A stretch of DNA of 45,970 bases from Gemmatimonadota bacterium (GTDB lineage: Bacteria; Gemmatimonadota; Gemmatimonadetes; Gemmatimonadales; Gemmatimonadaceae): NCBI GenBank assembly GCA_016714015.1, contig JADJNZ010000012.1, positions 1 to 45,970 on the forward strand, given 5' to 3'. The notes beneath the pieces are model-generated. The model saw only the letters and a list, made by a program, of their open reading frames with translations, searched no databases and was not told the DNA's origin. Positions 10,320 through 18,181 of the stretch are shown here, in pieces. How positions within the stretch are numbered: position 1 is the first letter of the stretch; each line of letters begins with the position of its first letter. Both the position numbers and the translations under genes were made by a program.

Positions 10320-10391
10320 ATGTCGATCATCACGTCGCTGGTTAGCGCGATCTGCGCGCTGGTGCTGGGAGATTCGCAGATTTGGGCGTAG
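10320..10391 (+). CDS. Micro-ORF of 23 codons with near-perfect Shine-Dalgarno
   Basis: The sequence AGGGAGGTGATT (10304-10315) is almost the full complement of the 16S rRNA 3' end and ends five bases before an ATG at 10320. It is the strongest ribosome-binding site in the window. The peptide begins 'MSIITSLVSAICALVLG' and ends 'DSQIWA' before TAG: a single hydrophobic helix-length stretch with one cysteine. It lies 38 bases upstream of the HD-GYP gene, which itself has no clear Shine-Dalgarno, and a terminator-like hairpin separates the two. It could be a leader peptide, a membrane micro-protein or a secreted signal peptide; sequence alone does not decide. Confidence 0.55.
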   Translation: MSIITSLVSAICALVLGDSQIWA

Positions 10392-10402
10392 TTCAGTAGC
10401 AA

Positions 10403-10428
10403 GAGGACGGGGGGTCCTCGCTTTCCTT
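10403..10428 (+). terminator. Terminator- or attenuator-like hairpin between micro-ORF and HD-GYP gene
   Basis: GAGGAC (10403-10408), five-G loop, GTCCTC (10414-10419), then GCTTTCCTTT directly before the HD-GYP ATG. A short GC-rich stem followed by a pyrimidine/T-rich tract resembles an intrinsic terminator, although the tract is interrupted. Lying between a translated micro-ORF and its neighbour, it could act as an attenuator or simply sequester the ribosome site. Confidence 0.4.
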
Positions 10429-10429
10429 T

Positions 10430-11767
10430 ATGAGCGAACAAAGACTGCAGCGAATCGTCACGATGGTCGCCGTTGGCGCATTCGCGTCCGCGGTGGCCGT
10501 GCTCATCTTGTCGCCGCTACCCGACTCCCGTCACTGGGAAGCTGCGGGATTCTTCACGATGCTCGGCTTGCTGGCATCCGCATTAGGCTATCAGACGTCA
10601 ACAGCAACGATCGGGAACATCGGGTTCTTGCCGTTTCTGAGCGTCGCGCTGGTTGCGCCAAATGTCGCGGCGGTGGTAACGGTCTTTCTCGGTGTATCGG
10701 GTGCTGAGCTGATTGCGAAGCGCGCGCCGATTAAGGCGCTCTTCAATGTTGGGCAGTTTGTCTTTGCTCAGTCGATTGCGATCGTCGCCTATCTGGCTGT
10801 CGGCGGCGAGTCTGTGTTGGACAAGAAGCCGTCGATTGTCGGGCTGGCAGTACTGGTGAGCTGCTTTCTCGGTCTAAACAAGCTCGCCGTTAGCACAATC
10901 ATTGCCACATCAGCTGGGAGCGACACTCGGTCGACGTGGATTCGTGCAATGCAGTCATCGGTCGTCTACGACCTGCTAGCCTTTCCGCTCATCTACGTGT
11001 TTGCAGAAGTCTATGTGCGAGGAGGCGCGCTGGTCGCGGCTGCGCTCGCGCTTCCGATGCTCGGCGTGCGTCAGCTCTATAAGACAAACGTCGCGCTGGA
11101 GAAGATGAACGAGGAACTCCTCCAGCTGATGGTTGCCGCAATCGAAGCTCGTGACCCATACACCTCCGGACACTCGCAATGAGTGTCGAGGTTCGCGCGC
11201 GTCATTGCACGTGCCGCCGGAATATCGGGCAAGCAAGTCGACCGTATTGCGGTCGCCGCGCTCCTGCATGACGTCGGCAAGATTCACGAGGAGTTCGCGC
11301 CGATTCTAAGAAAGCCCGGCCGTCTCACCGATGCCGAGTTCGAGATCATGAAGTCTCATCCAGAAAAGGGCGCGAGGCTGATTGGAAAGGTCACGCATTT
11401 CGCTGATCTCGTCCCGCTCGTCGCAGCGCACCACGAGTCCTGGCATGGACGCGGCTACCCCAATCGACTGAAAGAGGACGAAATTCCAATCGGTGCTCGT
11501 ATCATCGCAATAGCGGACACGATCGATGCGATGAGCACCTCGCGGCCGTACCGCGAAGCCCTCTCGGCCGAGGTTGTTCGGGCGGAAATCGCGGCGGAGA
11601 GTGGGCGTCAGTTCGACCCACGGCTCTGTGAGGCCCTTCTGTTGCCCACCGCCTGGGCGGACGTGGTACGCGAGATTAGCATTGCGACCGCCGAATATCC
11701 CGTCGCGCCAACTCGCTCCGACGTCATCCAGATCACCGCATCGACGAGACTTTCGTCGCGAGGATAG
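10430..11767 (+). CDS. Membrane HD-GYP domain protein, split by an in-frame TGA at 11180-11182
   Basis: Residues 1-225 form a hydrophobic sensor region with about six TM segments (e.g. 'IVTMVAVGAFASAVAVLIL', 'FLPFLSVALVAPNVAAVVTV', 'GLAVLVSCFLGLNKLAVST'), followed by 'ALEKMNEELLQLMVAAIEAR' and 'DPYTSGHSQ'. A TGA then interrupts, and the same frame continues 'VSRFARVIARAAG', 'VAALLHDVGKIHEEF' (the HD metal motif), 'HHESWHGRGYPNRLKEDEIP' (the GYP motif as G-Y-P) and 'IADTIDAMSTSRPYREAL'. HD-GYP proteins hydrolyse cyclic di-GMP or related nucleotides. In the family Arg normally follows 'GHSQ', so CGA to TGA is a one-base nonsense change, not an indel. A GTG directly after the stop (11183) could restart translation of the catalytic half alone. 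The 3' end overlaps the convergent BTAD gene by 35 bp. Confidence 0.85.
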
Positions 11768-14700
11768 CAGGCCGCGGAACGCCTCGCTGACTCTGTGCTG
11801 CCCTTAGCCGTTCGAGTGCAGGCACGATCGGCCGTTCCGCGAGATTGCCTCTGCGACGAACGTAATCGTCGCGAATCGAGGATGCCCTTTCGTGGTTGCC
11901 CAAGGTGTCGAGTGCCGCGACAACGGCGTCGGCGGTGAAATCCGCGACCCAAGGCGGGCTCTTGCTCATCAGTACTTCGGAAGCGAGATCGACAGACTCG
12001 TAGGCAAGATCGGGTGACGCTGCCATCGCAGCGCTTACGGCAACACAGGCGAGTTCCAAAGCCCTTCGTTGCGGCATGTGGTCAGACCGGATGGACTCTA
12101 TGTGCGGTCGCAGGTACTCAAGGCATTCCTTGTATCTGCCCGTTGCCAGCAAGTACCTTGACCTGGCATGTCGCAGGGAGCGTTGCTGTTCTTCGTCCAT
12201 AAGCGCCTCGCCGAGCCCTGCGGCTAACTCCATGCGATCGCGCGCGTCCTCCAGCAGTCCGTGATCGAGGTACGCGAAAGCGAGGCCAATCGCGGCGGAG
12301 ATCGCTGCCGAGGGTAGGCCGCCCTCAAGGGCAAGTTGCAGCGATTCTTCAGCCACGCGATGAGCGGCCTCCCACTCACCTACGACTCTCAGGGCGAACG
12401 CGGAGTGACGGAGGAGCATCGCGCGAGTGTGAACGGGGAGCGTCGTGAGAGACTTCAGTGTGGAAGCCAGCGGCCTCACCTGTGAGGGTGAGCCGAGTTC
12501 GGTCTCGTAGATCAGGTGTGTGGAGACGGCCATCCAGTCGTCGACCGATGGCGCCGTCGGTAGCGGTGAGGCTTCGAAGAAGAGCTTCGCGAAGTCTCTG
12601 TCCCTGTTGCATGACAGGCGAATGCCTGTGTGCGCGCACCGGAGTCGCTGCGCCATCGGAACGCGTCGGTCGATCGCGAAGTCAAGGAGTGCTCTGAGAC
12701 TCTCGTTGCTCTGATTGAGCCCTCTCCACTCGGCTTCTGCAAGGATTGCAGTCGCTTCGGCGTGGAGGCCGATGTTTGGGGTCGGGACTCGGGACAGCTG
12801 AGCAAGTGCCTCGCGGCAGACGGATGCAGCTGCGGCGGGCCGTCCCGCGCCGACTAGTGCGCCAGCGTGCAGCACGTTCAGTTGCCCCTGATCCGCGGGC
12901 TCAGTTGCCAACGAGAGCGCGCGTGCATACGCCTCGCACGCCTGACTTGGCACACCGAGCGCCATGAGACGAGCGCCAGACTGCCTGTAGCAGGCGATGG
13001 CAGCCTGTGCATCGCCGGCCATCGAGTACAAGCGTCCTTGGTGCCATTCGACGTCGAACCCCGCGCCAGACTCAACCGCGCCCCGCAGTGCATTGGCGCA
13101 GTCGTACGCTAACGCGGAGCGCGTCGCCGGAGGTGTGTCGGACTCAATCGCGTCACGCCAGCATTCATGCAACGAGAGAACACCAAGCTCTTCAAGCGAC
13201 AACAGTCCGTCTCTCTCGAGGGATTCGACGTCCTCGGCAATTGTGCTACTGGACAGGCCAAGGACTCCGTACAATCGGGGAATGGTCGCAAGTGGACCGA
13301 GAAGGGACACGATCCTCAGAAGGCGAAGCTCGCGAGAAGAGAGCTTTGCGCAACGTTGCTCGATGACGCGCGCCAGCGTCAGTGAACCATCGGTTGAGTA
13401 CGGTGCGCGCTGCGATCGCGCTGCGAGTTCCTTAAGAAAGAGCGGATTCCCGCCGGCGATTGAAGTTAGCTTGCACTCATCGTGGCGAGCGGGCGTGACA
13501 GCGTGCGCGCGGCGAAACGCTTCAACGAGGGCCGTCGACTCTGTGGAAGAGAGTGGCGGGATGTGAAGGCGGAGCGCACCAGCAACGCATCGGATGTCCG
13601 GATTGGCAGCGTTCAACCAGTGAGAGCGAACGGTCGCGAAGACAGCGATGCGGCCGTCGAGTTGCGACTGGAAAAGTGCCTGAAGCACATGAAGTGATGC
13701 AGTGTCGGCGTTGTGCAGGTCGTCCAGGTGGATCAGAAGAGGTGTTTCCTCGGCGGCCGCCCGCGCCATGTTCACGAGCGCCCACGCGAGATGGTCCAGT
13801 GAGACACTCGCGGCGCTGCCGGGATCTGCGTCTCGTTCCAACGCCTTCTGGTCGATCAGGCGACGAACAACCCCCATCGCCGCCGGTGAGGTGGCAGCGG
13901 CGCCCGCTTGTTCGTAGAGTAGCTGTGCAAGCGCTGTTACGAGGCCGAGTGGTCGTTCGGCGCGACTGTCCGCTGCTCGGACGGCGATGATGGAGGCGCC
14001 GCGAAGTGCGGCGTAGTGTCGCGCCTCAACGCAAAGCCGTGTCTTCCCGATGCCCGGGGCGCCATGAACAAGAAGCGCGGATCCGTCACCAATCAGCGCG
14101 CTGTCAATTGCGTCGGAAAGTCTCCTCATTGCACCGGCACGTCCGACTAGCGGCACATCCGTCGTGTGTCGTCCCGCCCACTCGTCGGGTCGCTCTGCGA
14201 TCCTGCGGCGGAGGAGCTTGGCCGGCAGAGCGATGCGTGTGGAGTGGCTCCCGAGTTCTGCGACGTATGTGTCCAAGAGCTCGATAGCGAGGACCTTGCT
14301 CCCGACCATGGCGATGCTCTCCGCCTTCGCGAATGTGCCCTCTTCGCTAAGGGGATCGGACGCGAGAAGGCGATCGGCCCAAAGTTCGAGTGCGAGCCAA
14401 CGGGCTTCTCTGCGCGCGGCGTCCAGTTGCTGAAGGACAGCGCGTCGATACCGAGAGGCGAGCGTAGCTCTCGTTCCCGAGAGCCACTCGCCGAACCCGG
14501 GAGAGATCTGCGGCTCGAAGTATGGCAGGAAGGTGCTCGCGGACTCGACTTCGTCGGCCGTTGCCTTCTCGGGCCAGCCGTCGACGAGGACGACAGCGAG
14601 GTCGCTCCTCAGCGATGATGACGGCACTCGAACCAAATCACCCTCTTCTTGAGTTTCAATCCCCGCCTGCCGCAACCGATACAACATCTGCCGCAGATTG

Positions 14701-14915
14701 TGCCTCGCCTTCGCCGGATCCGACCCCGGCCAGAACATCTCGCACAACGCATCCCGCGACGACGGCTCCCCCGCCCGCACGCACAGGTAGACCGCAAGCG
14801 CGAACAGCCCCTCCGTCTTCGGCGTCAGGCGCTTCCGCCCGACCACGATCTCCGCCGCCCCAAGCGTCCGAACCTCGATCACCTGGCTCCCTCCCCGGTA
14901 GCCGTCCGGTCCCAT
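11733..14915 (-). CDS. BTAD-type transcriptional activator with AAA/NACHT-like ATPase and TPR-like C-terminus
   Basis: A 1060-residue regulator of the SARP/AfsR-like architecture. Residues about 12-95 form a winged helix ('IEVRTLGAAEIVVGRKRLTP', 'RDALCEMFWPGSDPAKARHN'). The bacterial transcriptional activation domain spans about 105-235 ('ALELWADRLLASDPLSEEGT'). The ATPase follows, with 'VPLVGRAGAMRRLSDAI', Walker A 'HGAPGIGKTR' near 285, Walker B 'PLLIHLDDLHNADT' near 393-405 and a sensor-like 'GGNPLFLKELAARS'. The last 450 residues are alpha-helical repeats ('AIACYRQSGARLMALGVPSQ', 'AAHRVAEESLQLALEGG'). It has no C-terminal LuxR HTH, unlike MalT-type proteins. No indel is evident over 3.2 kb. 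It faces the HD-GYP gene and overlaps its last codons; its targets are not obvious from the neighbours. Confidence 0.88.
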   Translation of the reverse strand: MGPDGYRGGSQVIEVRTLGAAEIVVGRKRLTPKTEGLFALAVYLCVRAGEPSSRDALCEMFWPGSDPAKARHNLRQMLYRLRQAGIETQEEGDLVRVPSSSLRSDLAVVLVDGWPEKATADEVESASTFLPYFEPQISPGFGEWLSGTRATLASRYRRAVLQQLDAARREARWLALELWADRLLASDPLSEEGTFAKAESIAMVGSKVLAIELLDTYVAELGSHSTRIALPAKLLRRRIAERPDEWAGRHTTDVPLVGRAGAMRRLSDAIDSALIGDGSALLVHGAPGIGKTRLCVEARHYAALRGASIIAVRAADSRAERPLGLVTALAQLLYEQAGAAATSPAAMGVVRRLIDQKALERDADPGSAASVSLDHLAWALVNMARAAAEETPLLIHLDDLHNADTASLHVLQALFQSQLDGRIAVFATVRSHWLNAANPDIRCVAGALRLHIPPLSSTESTALVEAFRRAHAVTPARHDECKLTSIAGGNPLFLKELAARSQRAPYSTDGSLTLARVIEQRCAKLSSRELRLLRIVSLLGPLATIPRLYGVLGLSSSTIAEDVESLERDGLLSLEELGVLSLHECWRDAIESDTPPATRSALAYDCANALRGAVESGAGFDVEWHQGRLYSMAGDAQAAIACYRQSGARLMALGVPSQACEAYARALSLATEPADQGQLNVLHAGALVGAGRPAAAASVCREALAQLSRVPTPNIGLHAEATAILAEAEWRGLNQSNESLRALLDFAIDRRVPMAQRLRCAHTGIRLSCNRDRDFAKLFFEASPLPTAPSVDDWMAVSTHLIYETELGSPSQVRPLASTLKSLTTLPVHTRAMLLRHSAFALRVVGEWEAAHRVAEESLQLALEGGLPSAAISAAIGLAFAYLDHGLLEDARDRMELAAGLGEALMDEEQQRSLRHARSRYLLATGRYKECLEYLRPHIESIRSDHMPQRRALELACVAVSAAMAASPDLAYESVDLASEVLMSKSPPWVADFTADAVVAALDTLGNHERASSIRDDYVRRRGNLAERPIVPALERLRAAQSQRGVPRPAILATKVSSMR

Positions 14916-15013
14916 GTTGTCGTGCCGCCGTCATCGCACCGTCACCGACCCTGCCCGGGGGCAGAGAGTACCGTCACCGGCCGAGCACGGCAACCTTCCC
15001 ACGCAACGGAAAA

Positions 15014-15048
15014 GGGGGGCGGGATGCGCCTTGCGCATCCCGCCCCCC
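15014..15048 (-). terminator. Intrinsic terminator after moxR
   Basis: Perfect 16-bp GC-rich stem (GGGGGGCGGGATGCGC at 15014-15029 against 15033-15048) with a 3-base loop. Read on the minus strand it is followed by CCTTTTCC, giving a U-tract. It lies 24 bases after the moxR stop and ends the sigma/anti-sigma/CHAP/moxR operon. Confidence 0.88.
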
Positions 15049-15071
15049 TCGAATCCCGCGTGAAATCGGCC

Positions 15072-16106
15072 TCAGCCCTTCCGGCCCCGTCCCCCGAGCG
15101 CCAGCACCTTCTCGATCCCGACTCCTTCCGCCTCCGCCTGGAAGTTCATCACCACGCGGTGTCGGAGGACCGAGAACGCGACGGCATCCACATCCTCGAG
15201 GTCGGGCACGCTGCGGCCGTCCATCGCCGCGCGGCTCTTCGCGCCCAACACAAGGTTCTGGCCGGCGCGCGGGCCGGCGCCGAACGAGACGTACTTCTTC
15301 ACCAGCGCCGTCGCGCTCGGGTCGTCCGGACGCGTCGCGCGCGCCAGGCCCACCGCGTAGCTCACCAGTGACGGCGGCGCCGGGATGCGGCGCACCAGGC
15401 GCTGCATCTCGCGGATGGTCTCCGCCGGGAGCACGGGCTTCACGTCGCCCTTCATCACGCCCGTCGTCGAGGAGACGATCATCTCCTCCTCGTCCACGCT
15501 CGGATAGCCCATCCGCAGCTCGTACATGAAGCGGTCGAGCTGCGCCTCGGGGAGGTGATACGTCCCCTCCTGCTCGATCGGGTTCTGCGTCGCGAGCACG
15601 AAGAACGGGTCGGGCAGGACGTAGGTCTTGCCGGCCACGGTCACCGTCTTCTCCTGCATCGCCTGCAGCAGCGCGGCCTGGGTCTTCGGTGGGGCGCGGT
15701 TGATCTCGTCGGCGAGCACGATGTTCCCGAACACCGGGCCCTTCGAGAAGATGAACGAGCGCTTGCCCGTCCCGTGGTCCTCCTCGAGCAGCTCGGTGCC
15801 GGTGATGTCGCTCGGCATGAGGTCGGGCGTGAACTGGATGCGCGAGAACTCCATGTCGAGCGCCTGCGCGATGGTCTGGATCAGCAGCGTCTTCGCCAAC
15901 CCCGGTACGCCCACCAGCAGCACATGGCCGCCGCCGAGGATGGCCGAGATCATGTTGTCGACGATCTCGTGCTGCCCCACGATCCGCTGGCCGATCTGCG
16001 CCGCGATCTCGCCACGCGCCTTGGCGAGGCGGGCGAGCAGCTCGAGGTCACGCTGGTCTGTCTGGGTCTGCTGGGACACGGGACTCCGGTGCGGATGGTC
16101 GCTCAT
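15072..16106 (-). CDS. MoxR-family AAA+ ATPase
   Basis: A 344-residue MoxR-type ATPase, a chaperone-like class that activates or assembles partner proteins, often metal-dependent or secreted ones. Visible motifs: 'QRIVGQHEIVDNMISAILGG', Walker A 'GVPGLAKT' (66-73), 'RIQFTPDLMPSDITGTELL', Walker B 'NIVLADEINRAPPKTQAALL', sensor 1 'FFVLATQNPIEQEGTYHLPE' and the lid region 'VRRIPAPPSLVSYAVGLARA'. Intact, with the expected length. MoxR genes usually sit beside DUF58 and VWA-domain genes; here instead it is the last gene after a CHAP hydrolase and a sigma/anti-sigma pair, 89 bases downstream of the CHAP gene with the only strong terminator after moxR. Cotranscription with the sigma operon is therefore likely but not certain. 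Confidence 0.93.
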   Translation of the reverse strand: MSDHPHRSPVSQQTQTDQRDLELLARLAKARGEIAAQIGQRIVGQHEIVDNMISAILGGGHVLLVGVPGLAKTLLIQTIAQALDMEFSRIQFTPDLMPSDITGTELLEEDHGTGKRSFIFSKGPVFGNIVLADEINRAPPKTQAALLQAMQEKTVTVAGKTYVLPDPFFVLATQNPIEQEGTYHLPEAQLDRFMYELRMGYPSVDEEEMIVSSTTGVMKGDVKPVLPAETIREMQRLVRRIPAPPSLVSYAVGLARATRPDDPSATALVKKYVSFGAGPRAGQNLVLGAKSRAAMDGRSVPDLEDVDAVAFSVLRHRVVMNFQAEAEGVGIEKVLALGGRGRKG

Positions 16107-16194
16107 CCTACGGCGACCGGGAATCTAACGCTGGAATCCCGGCGCGCGACGAGGGGCAGGGCAGGTCCACCCCGCCCCCCGGCGCCCCGGCCCC

Positions 16195-16764
16195 TCACGC
16201 CGCCATCGCCCGCCGATCCATCTCCGTCCACCGGATGAACCGGTGCCCATCCGCCTCCCGGAACGTCCGCACCTTGCGCAACGTGGTGTGCCCGTTGCTC
16301 GACCCGTCGTCGTTGGTGTTGCCCTCCACCGTGAGGCAGGTGTGCTCGTTCTGCTCGTGCACCCGCTCCTCGCCCAGCACGCCGACGACGATCCCGGTGT
16401 GGATGAAACGCTGCCGCGTCCGGCTGTAGAGCAGGAAGACGTCCCCGACATAGGGCTCGAGGCGCAGCGCGCCGTGGTCGCGGGCCGCCCGCGCGAGGGC
16501 CTCGCAACTCCCGGTGGCGGGCAGGGGCCAGCTCGACCGCCGCGTGAGGTGATCGTAGTGCGCCGCGTGGCCCACGTGGTGCACGAACGCCGCGCACCAG
16601 GGCTGACCCGGCGGGAGGGAGACGCCACGGAGGAAGTGCTCCACCATCTGGCCGCGGTTGTCGCCGCCTTGCTCTCTCACGCCGATGAAGGCGTTGGCGG
16701 CTGCGACGAGGAGGGCCGGGATGAGCGGGACCTGGCCGGCGCGGTACGAAGGACGCGTGAGCAT
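16195..16764 (-). CDS. CHAP-type cysteine amidohydrolase/peptidase-like protein
   Basis: A 189-residue protein that fits the CHAP/NlpC-P60 papain-like fold. The likely nucleophile is the Cys in 'GQPWCAAFVHHVGHAA' and the His is in 'RQRFIHTGIVVGVLGE', followed by 'TCLTVEGNTND' at the position of the third polar residue. The N-terminus 'LIPALLVAAANAFIGVREQG' is a short amphipathic helix and not a convincing signal peptide. Such domains cleave peptidoglycan cross-bridges or amidate-linked peptides, and related sequences occur in phage lysins and cell-wall hydrolases. It is 12 bases after the anti-sigma-like gene and upstream of moxR, so it is probably expressed from the sigma-factor promoter. 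An in-operon hydrolase controlled by an ECF factor suggests an envelope role; this is inference. Confidence 0.75.
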   Translation of the reverse strand: MLTRPSYRAGQVPLIPALLVAAANAFIGVREQGGDNRGQMVEHFLRGVSLPPGQPWCAAFVHHVGHAAHYDHLTRRSSWPLPATGSCEALARAARDHGALRLEPYVGDVFLLYSRTRQRFIHTGIVVGVLGEERVHEQNEHTCLTVEGNTNDDGSSNGHTTLRKVRTFREADGHRFIRWTEMDRRAMAA

Positions 16765-16776
16765 GGCGGACTCGGG

Positions 16777-17256
16777 TCAGGGGGTGGGCTGTGCGGGGAC
16801 GGCGGGCGCGACGAAACCGTCCGTAGGCTTGGGGAAGAAGTTGGGCTGGATCAGGTCATCCCAGATGATCGTGCCGAGCGACAGGACGACGACGTAGATC
16901 ATGAACGCCCAGAAGGCGATCGAGATGATCCGTCCGATGCTCCAGCGTGAGCGCTTCGGTGCGGGCGCCGCGGCGGGGGCCTCAGGCCGCTGCGGGAACC
17001 CGGTCCGCTTCTGGAACTCGGCCCAGGCCCGTTCCCACTCGCCCTCGGGGCGCGGATGCCGCTCGATGTAAGGCGGCACGCTCCAGGTGAGGAGCAGTGG
17101 AGCGGCCAGCTCCAGGAAGGCCGGGTCCTCCTTGAGGCGCTTCTTGACGGCCGCGGCGCGCGCGGGGCTGAGCTGCCCGTTGAGCAGGCGCGTGATGAGC
17201 TCGATCTCGTCCATGTCGTCGCGTTCGTCGAGCACGGCGTTCGTGTGGTCAGTCAT
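16777..17256 (-). CDS. Single-TM anti-sigma-like protein
   Basis: A 159-residue protein with an acidic N-terminal helix segment 'DMDEIELITRLLNGQLSPAR' followed by 'AAAVKKRLKEDPAFLELAAP', which resembles the cytoplasmic sigma-binding part of anti-sigma factors. After a Pro/Ala-rich linker a single TM helix 'IISIAFWAFMIYVVVLSLGT' leads to a short outer tail ending 'VPAQPTP'. No zinc HxxxCxxC motif is present, so it would be a zinc-independent class. Its start overlaps the end of the sigma-factor gene by eight bases, the classical arrangement of a sigma/anti-sigma pair. The role as membrane-bound inhibitor of the neighbouring sigma factor is inferred from order and topology. Confidence 0.7.
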   Translation of the reverse strand: MTDHTNAVLDERDDMDEIELITRLLNGQLSPARAAAVKKRLKEDPAFLELAAPLLLTWSVPPYIERHPRPEGEWERAWAEFQKRTGFPQRPEAPAAAPAPKRSRWSIGRIISIAFWAFMIYVVVLSLGTIIWDDLIQPNFFPKPTDGFVAPAVPAQPTP

Positions 17257-17899
17257 TGGTGTCGCCTCCTTCGGGGTTGGGGAGCAGGTGGGGTCGCACG
17301 TCTTCGATCCGGAAGCCGGCGCGGATGAACGCGGTCTTGAGGTCCTGAATGGCCAGGTGCATGTGCTTGTTGACCGTGCCGACGCTGAGACCGATCGCGG
17401 CGGCGACCTCCTGGTACGTGTAGCCGGATTCCTTCACGAAGAGGATGACCTCGCGTCGGCGCGGCGGCATGGCGGCGATCGCGAGATCGACCACATCGGC
17501 GGCAGAGTCGCCGTACGCGATCGGCTCCATCGCGACCGCCACCTGCCGCTCGAGCTCCTCCTCGGCGTCCTCCATGGTCACACTCACCCGGCTCACGCGG
17601 AGCGCGTCGAGGACGGCGTTGTGCACCGCACGCATGAGGTACGCCTCGGTCCGTTGCTCCGGCCGCAGGAGATGCCACCGGGTCCACGCATCCGCCGCCG
17701 CCTCGGCCGCCGCGTCGTACGCCGAGTCGGAATCGAGGAAGCGCTCAGCGTACGCGATCATGGGCACGTGCACGGCGCGGTAGATGTCGACGAACTGTCG
17801 TTCGAGGTCGGACGCGAGTGCCGTGTCGGGTGGCGGTACGACGGCCACGAGGTGCTGCCGGCTTCTCGTGGGTTTGGATCCTGCGCGTTCCAGTCGCAT
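17249..17899 (-). CDS. RNA polymerase ECF-type sigma factor
   Basis: A 216-residue sigma-70-family protein. Region 2 is 'LERQFVDIYRAVHVPMIAYA' through 'AADAWTRWHLLRPEQRTEAY' and 'LMRAVHNAVLDALR'. Region 4 is 'DLAIAAMPPRRREVILFVKE' and the helix-turn-helix 'GYTYQEVAAAIGLSVGTVNK', with the usual Met-Pro-x-x-x-Arg signature. The linker is long and acidic ('TMEDAEEELERQVAVAMEPI'), typical of ECF factors in this kind of genome. The ATG at 17899 is preceded by the long inverted repeat at 17931-18047, which probably carries the promoter. It heads an operon with an anti-sigma-like protein, a CHAP hydrolase and MoxR. Autoregulation is likely by analogy with other ECF operons, not shown. Confidence 0.9.
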   Translation of the reverse strand: MRLERAGSKPTRSRQHLVAVVPPPDTALASDLERQFVDIYRAVHVPMIAYAERFLDSDSAYDAAAEAAADAWTRWHLLRPEQRTEAYLMRAVHNAVLDALRVSRVSVTMEDAEEELERQVAVAMEPIAYGDSAADVVDLAIAAMPPRRREVILFVKESGYTYQEVAAAIGLSVGTVNKHMHLAIQDLKTAFIRAGFRIEDVRPHLLPNPEGGDTND

Positions 17900-17930
17900 G
17901 CGGGATTGGGTGAAGAGTTAGAAGCGAGGG

Positions 17931-18047
17931 CCTCTACTAGTTCAACGAACGAAGGGGTCACTTTCTATTAATGCCGGAATGACAGGAAAAACTCGCCATT
18001 TCGGCATTAATAGAAATTGCCCTGTTCGTTCGTTGTACTAGTAGAGG
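17931..18047. repeat. 117-bp mirror-image inverted repeat between divergent operons
   Basis: Two 52-bp arms (17931-17982 and 17996-18047) around a 13-bp centre. The outer block CCTCTACTAGT, a central CAACGAACGAA and the inner TTTCTATTAATGCCG match between arms; the eight bases separating the last two blocks differ at most positions while their length is conserved. The segment is AT-rich against its surroundings. It covers nearly all of the interval upstream of the sigma gene and points the same sequence outward to both sides, so it could hold twin divergent promoters for one sigma factor. A MITE-like palindrome is the main alternative. Confidence 0.8.
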
Positions 18048-18181
18048 GATCAATCAGCCGATCACGCGTGAGTCCACCGCTGATCGCGCCAATGCCGCAG
18101 CGGCGAATCTGGAGCAGGACGCCGCCAGTTGCGAGGAAGGGACCGGAACCCGAGTCCGAACCACCGCCGCGCGAATCCCAT

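Noticed and set aside
10246..10707. Plus-strand reading frame of 153 codons overlapping the HD-GYP start
   Set aside because: It runs out of frame through the micro-ORF and the HD-GYP TM region, has arginine-rich non-biological composition and no ribosome site.
11180..11182. Selenocysteine or recoded TGA in the HD-GYP gene
   Set aside because: The position is normally Arg, there is no Cys homologue pattern, and no selenocysteine-type stem-loop was evident right after the codon.
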